A DNA stretch of 64,000 nucleotides. Origin: Nocardia sp. CNY236 (GTDB taxonomy: Bacteria; Actinomycetota; Actinomycetes; Mycobacteriales; Mycobacteriaceae). A program made the position numbers and the translations under genes. This document shows, piece by piece, positions 47,901 through 55,500 of the stretch. Position 1 is the first letter of the stretch, and every line of letters starts with the position of its first letter. Location of the stretch: NCBI RefSeq assembly GCF_000482385.1, contig NZ_KI519397.1, positions 22,981 through 86,980 of the forward strand, read 5' to 3'. The notes beneath the pieces were generated by a model. That model worked only from the letters and a program-made list of their open reading frames with translations, was not told the DNA's origin and searched no databases.

Positions 47901-49016
47901 CGGCTGGTGGCCTATGTCGTCGGTCGCGGTGCGTCGCCGCCGGTTCCGGGCCAGCTGGCGGCACGAGCTCGAGCGACGCTGCCGCAGTACATGGTTCCGA
48001 CACACTGGGTGGTTCTGGACGCGATCCCGCTGACCGCCAACGGAAAAGTGGATCAGACGAACCTGCCGAACCCGTTTCGCACCGATGACTCGAGTTCGGC
48101 GACACAGGCGCGACCGAGAGGCTCTGCGGCGACAGCGGATTCGGACGGCAGGGCGACGGAGTCGGGTCGCGCGACTGTCGAACGCGCCGACGCCGCGACC
48201 GCGAACTCCGCCGATCCGCGGATGCGTGCTGAACGCGATACAGGACAGCCGGATTCGAGTGACTGGCTAGCGCTGGCCTACCACCACGCCACGGCGGGAG
48301 GGCTTGGCCTCAGCCTGCGACTCACCCCGGGTTCCGCGGAAGGCAGCGCGGCTTTGCTGGCCGCCGTGGATTGTGTCGAAAAGCTGCGCGAAGACGCCGC
48401 CGAGCGGGGCGTGCGACTGATCGAAAAAGTCGGTGACGGAGCAGGAATCATCGAGCTCGTCATCGAACGCGACGATGCCGGGCCGGCGCCGTTTCGTAGG
48501 CCGAGTTCCGATCCTGGAGCCCTGATTCAGCCGGGTACAGCGACCCCAGAACGCGCGACGCCGGGCATCGCGTCGGATGGCGACGCCGCAGAGCCGGTAG
48601 CGGCGAGTGCACCGGGCGCCGTCGATGTCCTGCCCGTCCGAGGAGCGGACAACCCGGTGCACGCCGGCGCAGCTATCGAGCCGGTAGTGCGCCAGGTGTT
48701 CACCGAGATCCTGGGGTGTGAGGTGCCGGCCACCACACCGTTTCACGACCTGGGCGCGACGTCGATGACGCTCGTCGTCGCGCATCGGAAGCTGCGTTCG
48801 CACGCCCCGGCGCTCACCGTGCTCGACTTGTTCCAGCATGGATCGGCCCGCGACCTCGCGGACTGGATCGCCCGAACGTCGGGCCGGCCGAAGGCGGGGG
48901 AATCGCTTCGGCCCGGTGCCGGGCCGAGCATAGATCTGGCGGGTTCCATCGCCCGCGGGCAGCGCCGGCGTACCAACCATTCGAAAGTGAGGCAGACAAC
49001 GCATGTCGTTGGCTGA
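44898..49016 (+). CDS. NRPS: carrier-heterocyclisation-adenylation(Cys)-PCP
   Basis: A 1372-residue synthetase. Order: N-terminal carrier domain (ELGLESFTAV, Ser36), Cy domain (LTPIQAAYWVGR; DxxxxDxxS as DIIVLDMAS, Asp242/Asp247), A domain (YIIFTSGSTGEPKG near residue 705, A10 NGKVD near 1048), an Ala/Arg/Asp-rich linker with an unrecognised insert (about 1060-1250), then PCP (LGATSM, Ser1289). The A-domain pocket around LSFDLSIYD, VWNTAPA, LLSGDW and ATEAAIWS fits the cysteine code (DLYNLSLIWK). This is the layout of PchE and of the HMWP2 front: an acyl/aryl starter plus Cys gives a thiazoline. The starter-loading enzyme is not in the window. ATGA-coupled to the methyltransferase upstream. 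Confidence 0.92.
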   Translation: MSDIAEEVGRCLVSVLGVPASEVRPDRRLHELGLESFTAVGLHRRLAERTGARVPLQAFVGATVQSLIDEVGARRGGREPEREPIAPPPADLPLSVDTDVDEMPLTPIQAAYWVGREPGLPLGGVATYYYFEFDRRSAQFVAHNPVDEVEALEVAWNEVVQRHEMLRAVVTDDGHQRVLPTVDRYRIGVTDLRSRPAQADAALERLRAARSHQVHDTGIWPLFDIHVAMLPEGGLRVFVGFDIIVLDMASWILLMRQWGDLVADPGRTVPTTGSSFLQILSDRDRPALRERWQRDRHYWLASAQALPAGPALPHVRPIEELSGHRFHRHAAELDVQRWTALADKCAARGLSPTAVLLAAFAVTLHRWGATDAFCLNVTLFDRPDSAHSAGVVGDFSTTALVAIPTADPLSWTGFAEFAHRVNTRFWADLEHRSFSGIEVQRAQAPDPHPRYPIVFTSGVGLGQGDSAAAGWIGDEVYGVSQTPQVLLDHIVWDEAGRLRLAWDAVTEAFSPGFVDGMLASHLRLLETLAVEKDSWERIDLGWNPHMEMPQPLPDRVRPNAGPALDDPQRQIAHSRPDTGAVYGSSSTVTHTQLCDRAAALGARLVADGVRPGDRVAVVLPKSPIQVVAVYGVLWAGATFVPIEPDWPAARVASVCARADIRCVLVGSDDHVQVPPTVGVHRLGDEIPRGAPEVDKVVTEPGDLAYIIFTSGSTGEPKGVAVEHRAARTTIDDVNDRFGIGASDRVLALSALSFDLSIYDVFGVLGAGGALVLPDVARQRDPSHWCELIAEHRVTVWNTAPAVAEMLIEYAEADPAAAARLASLRLMLLSGDWIPVTLPDRLRAVVPGLRVISLGGATEAAIWSIHYPIDQVDPAWSSIPYGRALRDQYFLVLDDDGRPCPVGTAGELHIGGAGLARGYAGDEEQTARRFARHPRTNERLYRTGDLGRWCTDGTLEFLGRSDRQVKVRGHRIELGEIEAVVGRLPGIRACVAAALPGADGRARLVAYVVGRGASPPVPGQLAARARATLPQYMVPTHWVVLDAIPLTANGKVDQTNLPNPFRTDDSSSATQARPRGSAATADSDGRATESGRATVERADAATANSADPRMRAERDTGQPDSSDWLALAYHHATAGGLGLSLRLTPGSAEGSAALLAAVDCVEKLREDAAERGVRLIEKVGDGAGIIELVIERDDAGPAPFRRPSSDPGALIQPGTATPERATPGIASDGDAAEPVAASAPGAVDVLPVRGADNPVHAGAAIEPVVRQVFTEILGCEVPATTPFHDLGATSMTLVVAHRKLRSHAPALTVLDLFQHGSARDLADWIARTSGRPKAGESLRPGAGPSIDLAGSIARGQRRRTNHSKVRQTTHVVG

Positions 49017-49509
49017 CACAGTCCGCGCGATCCATGCCGGCCTCCAGGGCACCGGCGATGGACGCCACCGCTTCGCCGCGCATACGACGCTGAAACCGGA
49101 CACGGCCACGCAGGTGCGGGTGCGCTGCGATGGGCACGCCCTGACTGTCGACGAGCCGCGGTCGGCGGGCGGAGACAACGAGGGACCCAATCCGATCGGG
49201 CTGGCGCTCGCCGCGCTGGGCAGCTGCCAGATCATCACCTACCGCATGCATGCCGCCCGCCTGGGCATCACCATCGACGCACTGCACGTCGATGTGTCGG
49301 CCACCCTCGATATGAGCGGCGTATTCGGCCTCGAACCGACTGCAGCCCATTCCGGTGACGTCGTCATGGAAGTGCGTGTCGGTGGCCCGGACGACCCGTC
49401 TCGCTATCGGGAACTACAGCAGCTCGTCGATCGGTCGTGCCCGGTGTTGTCCATGGTGCGCGGTGAGGCCGCGGTCCGTACCGAGTTGAAGGTGGCCGAC
49501 AGTGAGTGA
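49003..49509 (+). CDS. OsmC-family protein
   Basis: A 168-residue OsmC/Ohr-fold protein. Family features: NPIGLALAALGSCQIITYRM with the first Cys, and RSCPVLSMV with the second; this is the peroxidatic pair of OsmC-like thiol peroxidases. The gene overlaps the NRPS by 14 bases and the PKS-NRPS by 8, so it is an integral member of the assembly-line operon, which is unusual. It may protect or repair thiol/thiazoline intermediates, or have been recruited as a tailoring enzyme (inference). Confidence 0.85.
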   Translation: MSLADTVRAIHAGLQGTGDGRHRFAAHTTLKPDTATQVRVRCDGHALTVDEPRSAGGDNEGPNPIGLALAALGSCQIITYRMHAARLGITIDALHVDVSATLDMSGVFGLEPTAAHSGDVVMEVRVGGPDDPSRYRELQQLVDRSCPVLSMVRGEAAVRTELKVADSE

Positions 49510-52500
49510 TGACTACGCGATTGCGGTGGTCGGTATGGCCTGCCGCTTTCCCGGGGCGCCGGATTTGGCCGCCTACTGGGACCTGCTCGACGAGGGCCGC
49601 GAGGGCCTGACGCGGTTCGACGACGCCGATCTGGCCGCCGCAGGCGTGGCCGCGAGCCTGCGCCGGGATCCGAATTACGTCCCGGTCGGCGGAGTCCTCA
49701 CCGGGCAGGACGAGTTCGATCCCGGCCATTTCGGATTCACCGCCGCGGAGGCGTCCCTGCTGGACCCACAGTTGCGACTGCTGCTCGAAACCTGCTGGAA
49801 CGCGCTCGGAGACGCCGGACACCCGGGTGGTCGCGACCTCGGCGCCGTGGGCGTGTTCACCTGCGCGTCCCGCAGTTCCTATCTCGAGCACAACCTCGCC
49901 GAACATCGGCGCGCCGCCGAACGAGACCCGATGGGCGCCCTGCAGGCGGAGATGGGCACGGTCACCGACTACTACCCGCAGCAGGTGGCATATCGGCTGG
50001 GCTTCACCGGACCGGCGATCGCCGTCCAGGCGACGTGCGCGAGTTCACTGGTCGCGGTGCACATCGCGGCACAGTCGTTACTCGTCGGCGAGTGTGACGC
50101 GGCACTGGCGGGTGGAGTGTCCCTGATCGTGCCCCAGGGAAGGGGCTACCTGCATGTGCCGGACTCGGTATTCTCGGCCGACGGCCACACCCGTACCTTC
50201 GCCGAGTCCGCATCCGGGATGGTCCATAGCCAGGGTGTCGGTGCGGTGGTGTTGCGCCGTCTCGATGATGCGCTGGCCGACGGCGATCCGATCTATGCGG
50301 TGCTGCGCGGCAGTGCGGTGAACAACGACGGCGCCGCGAAATCCGGGTTCAACGCCCCATCCATGGCCGCGCGCGCCCAGGTGATCGCCGAGGCACTCGC
50401 GGTCGCGGGAGTCGACGCGGACGCGGTGGGAATGCTCGAAGCCCACGGCACCGCCACAGTGCTGGGCGACCAGATCGAACTCGGTGCGCTCGCAGCGGTA
50501 TTCGGCGCGGACCCGCGGAGTGCCGCACCCTGCGCATTGGGCTCGGTGAAAAGCAACATCGGCCACACCAATACCGCCGCCGGACTCGCCGGACTCATCA
50601 AAACCATACTTGCACTGCATCATCGGCGGATACCCGCGACATTGCACGCCGACCCGGTGCATCCCGCGCTCGTCGAACATGGCGAGCTGTTCGCCGTGAC
50701 CACGCGGAGCCGGGAATGGCCCGACTACGAGGGAACCCGGATCGCGGGCGTCAGCTCGTTCGGCATCGGCGGTACCAACTGCCATGTGGTTGTCGAACAG
50801 GCCCCGCAGCTCACCGCCGGTGATGCCGATGAGCGTCCGCAGTTGCTGCTGGTGTCGGGCGCCGACGAAGCGACCTGTAGCGCCCAACTCGGGTCCGCGG
50901 CTGCCGAACCAGCCGCGGTGGACGACCTCGCCTACACGTTGCACAGCGGAATCGGGTCCGCCCGCCCGCACCGGGCATGGGCTGTGCTGCCCGCCGCGGA
51001 CGGCGGTGCCGTGGAGCAAGGCCAGGGTTCGGTCCACGAGGCCCGGCCGAAAATCGTGTTCGCCTTTCCCGGCGGCGGGGAACAGTACTCGGCCATGGGC
51101 GCGGGTCTGTACCGTGACGAACCGGTATTCGCCGCCACCGTCGACGAATGCGCCGCCGCAATGCAACCGTTGCTGCGGTATGACATTCGCCGCATCGTCA
51201 CCGGCGCCGCACCCCCCGAAGACGCCGGTGACACCCGGTACGGGCAGCCCGCGCTGTTTGCGGTATCGGTGGCGGCGGCGGCGACATTGCGGGCATTCGG
51301 TGTCGAACCCGACGCGGTTCTCGGCCACAGCCTCGGCGAGTACGCGGCCGCGGTGGCCGCCGGCATGGTCGAGGTGGCAGATGCCGCGCGGCTGGTGGCC
51401 ATTCGATCGCTCGGGCTCGCCGAGCTGGCGCCCGGCGCAATGCTGGCAGTGCGGCTGGGCCACGCCGAGGTACAGGGCGCTCTCACAGCACACCCGCAGG
51501 TGCGAGTGGCGGCGATCAATGCCGACGACTCGTGCGTGATCTCCGGGCCGGCCGCGGCGATCGAGGCCCTGGCCGCTCGATTCGACCAGTCCGGCGTCCG
51601 CGTCGACCGGCTCCCCATCGATATCGCGGGGCACTCCGCGGCTGCCGCTGCGGTGGCACCTGCCCTGCGATCGGCGGCTGAGACCGTACGCTTTACGTCC
51701 GCCGAGATCGCGCTGTACAGCACCGCGACCGGCGGCCTGGTCGACACCGTCGACTCCGAGTATTGGGCCAGGCAGCTGCGCGAACCCGCGCGCTTCGCGA
51801 CGGCGGTCCGAGCTGCGGCGTCCGAACACGCTGTGGTCGTGCAGGTCGGGCCCGGCAGCGCGTTGGCGACGTTGGCTCGCCGCAATGCGCCGACCGGGCT
51901 GCGGTCGACAGTGACGACCTTCCCCGATACCGGTGAGACCGCCGACGTGCGGGGAGAGCGGGCAGCGCTGCTGGCTGCGGTGGGCCGGTTGTGGTGCGCG
52001 GGGGTGCAGCCGGTCGCGTCGGCACTGCATCGCCGGCGCCGCCGGGTCCGACTGCCCGCCTATCCTTTTCACCGGCGCCGGTTGTGGGTGGATCCACCGC
52101 GAGAGCCGCAGGTGCAGGAGGTCGACCCGTCCATCGACTTCCAGCTCCCGGTCTGGCGCGAGCTGCCGCCGCTTCCCGCGGCGGGTGACCGGTTGCGGGG
52201 AACACGGTGGCTCGTCCTCGGTGACGACGAATCATCGCGAGAGCGGATGACCACGGGCCTCGCCGATTCCGGCGCCATACCCCTGACCGAATCGCCTTCT
52301 GCGGCAACGAAGGCCCTCGACGGCGTCATCGCACTGTTCGACTGCCGCGACGACGCGCCCTCCTCGACGGCCGCGGCCGCACTGCGACTCGCCGGAAAGA
52401 CTGTCCGTGCCGTGAGCGACGCCGATGGGAATCGGCCGGTCGTGCTCGCGGTCGGATACGGAAGCATCGGGGTATCGCCAGCAGCGTCCGAGTCGGCCAC

Positions 52501-55500
52501 GGCCACCGCGCTGACCGCGCTCGGCCGAGTACTCACCGACGAGTCGGAAACTCGTAGCCGCTGGGTGGACCTTCCGACCGGCACCACCGACCACGACAGT
52601 GCCGCCGTGACGGCCGAGGCCGCCGATCTGCTCGGCGCGGACACCGAGGCGCCCTACCTCGACGTGGTCTACCGGGACATGATCCGGTGGCACCGCCACT
52701 GGTCACGCTGGCCGATCCCGCCGGCGACGACCACCGTCGCGGACGCCGGCAGCGTCGTCGTGCTCGGCGGGCGCGGCCGACTCGGCGGACTGATCGCCGA
52801 ACACCTCGGTGCTCGCGGCGCGACCGTGATACTGGCCGGACGCAGCCCCGGGCACAAGAAGGATCTCGTCGCGGATATCACCGACCCGCAGGCGATTCGG
52901 CGGCTTCTGGACGAGGTGACCGCTCGGCACGGCCGGATCGGTCTCGTCGTGCACGCGGCGGGCCGAGTCGGCACCGACAGCGTGGCGCCACTGAGCGAAT
53001 ACGGTCCCGATGCCGGCCCCGACACCAATCTGTTGGCCAAGATCGCGGGAACCGAGGCGCTGGCCACCGCGATCGACGCGCTCGACCCGGCGGTTCGACC
53101 TGGCACCGTGCTGCTCATGTCCAGCGTGGCCGGGGTGGTCGGCGGCGTCGGACTCGGCGCATACGCGGTGGGAAATCGGTTTCTCGACGCATACGCAACT
53201 CGGTGCCGTGCCGGCGATCACCCACGGTGGGTTTCGGTGGTGTGGGACGCCTGGTCCGGACAGCACGATGCGACACCCGAGCCGCTGGCCGCGGCGCACT
53301 CCTTTCCGGTCGAGGTCGAGCAGGCGCTGGCGGCGTTCGACCGGATCGTGATCTCGGCGCGCGACGGCCAGCTGCCGCCCGTCGTCGCGGTCACGCCACG
53401 TGCCCTGGAGCAGGCCGCTACCCGCCCCGCACGCATACGGCGGACCACGCAGGCCATCCCGAATACCGAAGCAGGCATCCACGAGTCACTGTCCGACTCC
53501 GGCGAAGCGCTGGTCGCCCACGTGTGGTCGCGATTGCTCGGCGAGCCGGTCACCTCGGCCGCCGACGACTTCTTCGCGCTGGGCGGCCACTCCGTTCTCG
53601 CCACCCGGATGCTGCAGGCGGTTCGTGACGAGACCGACACGGATGTCCGGTTACGCGACCTGATCGCGCACCCCACGGTGGGTGAGTTCGCCCGCCTGGT
53701 CGCGCAACGCGGCGCCGCCGCCGACGCGCGAATCGTCTCCGCGGTGAAATACGATCCAGGACAGCCGTTCCCGCTCACTCGCGTGCAGCATGCGTACTGG
53801 GTTGGTCGGACCGGTGCCTTCGGGCTCGGCGATACAGCGTGTCACTTCTACCTCGAATACGATTGCACCGGTATCGATATCGATCGATACGAACGAGCGT
53901 GGAATCGGGCGATCGACCGTCACGAGATGCTGCGGGCGATTGTCACCGATGACGGCAACAACCGCGTGCTCGACGAGGTCCCCGACTACCGCATCCGCCG
54001 CCACGGACTGGCCGACCTGCCGGAGTCCGAACAGCGCAGCCGGCTCGACGACCTCCGGCGGCAGCTGTCGCACCGCGTCCACCAACCCGACCGCTGGCCG
54101 TTGTTCGACGTCCGGGCAGCGGTGTTACCCGATGACCGGATTCGGCTGTTCATCGGAATCGACGCCTTGATCTGCGATTCCGCCTCCTACTTCGTCCTCG
54201 ATCGGGACCTGCGCGCGTTCTACGACGACGAGACGGTCGATTCGGTCTGCGAGCTCGCGCCGCCACGGACCCGGTTCGCGGACTATGTGGCGCATACCGA
54301 AGCCCGGGTGGACACAGACCGATACCGGCGGGCGGCCGTGTACTGGCGTGATCGAATGGACGAGTTGCCGGGCCCGCCGTCGTTGCCGACCCGCACGCGT
54401 AGCCAGACCCGGCCGTGGTTCGGCCGCCGACGCGACCGGCTCGACGAGCAACGCTGGAAAATGTTGCGGGACCAGGCGTCCCGTATCGGGGTGACAGCAT
54501 CCGCGGTGCTGCTGACCGCCTATTCGGATGTCCTTGCCGCCTGGTCGGGCGACGACCGGTTCGCGTTCATGGTGACCCTGGTGGATCGCCCGTCGACACT
54601 GCCCGATATCGACCAGGTGGTCGGCGACTTCACCACGCTGCTGGCGCACGAAGTCCAACACGATGGGGCACTGGCATTCGCCGACCGCGCCCGGGCGACC
54701 CAGCGCCGCCTATTCGACGACCTGGACCACCGCGACTACTCTGCCCTGGAACTGATGTCCGATATGGCCTCGCGTACCGGGCGCCGTCACTTTCTCCCGG
54801 TCGTGTTCACCAGCGCCCTCGACGTCGCCGAGCTGACCGGCGCCGAACCCGATCTGGAATGGCTCGGCAGCGTGGTCCACGGAGTGAGCCAGACGCCGCA
54901 GGTATGGCTGGACCACCAGGCGTTCACACAGGCCGGGTCGCTGCAGCTGCAGTGGGACGTGCTGGAGACGGTGCTCGATCCCGAGGCGGCAGACGCCGCA
55001 TTCGTCTCCTACGTCGACTGGCTGCGATGCCTGGCCGACGATCCCGACACCTGGACCCTGGCCGGTGCGGCACCGAGGCCGACAGCCCAGACCGTGGACG
55101 ACATCGCGGACGCACTGGCCGCCATCTGGGCCGAAGTCCTGGGCATACCCGTCGAATCCATCGCCCCGGAAGCGACATTCGTCGAGGCGGGCGGCGATTC
55201 GGTACTGGCCGTGCGGATGGCCGCGATCGTGCGCAACCAGCTCGGCATCACCGTTCCGGTCACCGACCTCATCGGCGACTTCCCGCTGTCGAAACTGGCG
55301 GGCCACATCGGTGAACAGCGCGCTGCGCCCGGAGTCCCCCGCACCACCGGTGCGGAGCTGGCGCGAGTCGCCGACCCACATGCCCCCTTCCCGCTGACCG
55401 CTCTGCAGCAAGCATACTGGGTGGGCCAGCACGAGGGATGGGCCCTGAGCTACCGCAGCGCCCATATGTACATCGATTTCCGGGTGAGCGGAATCGATCC

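Noticed and set aside
52687..55314. Long Arg-rich plus-strand frames inside the PKS-NRPS gene
   Set aside because: They overlap a gene with clear domain motifs, have the Arg/Gly/Pro bias of shifted GC-rich frames and no ribosome sites.
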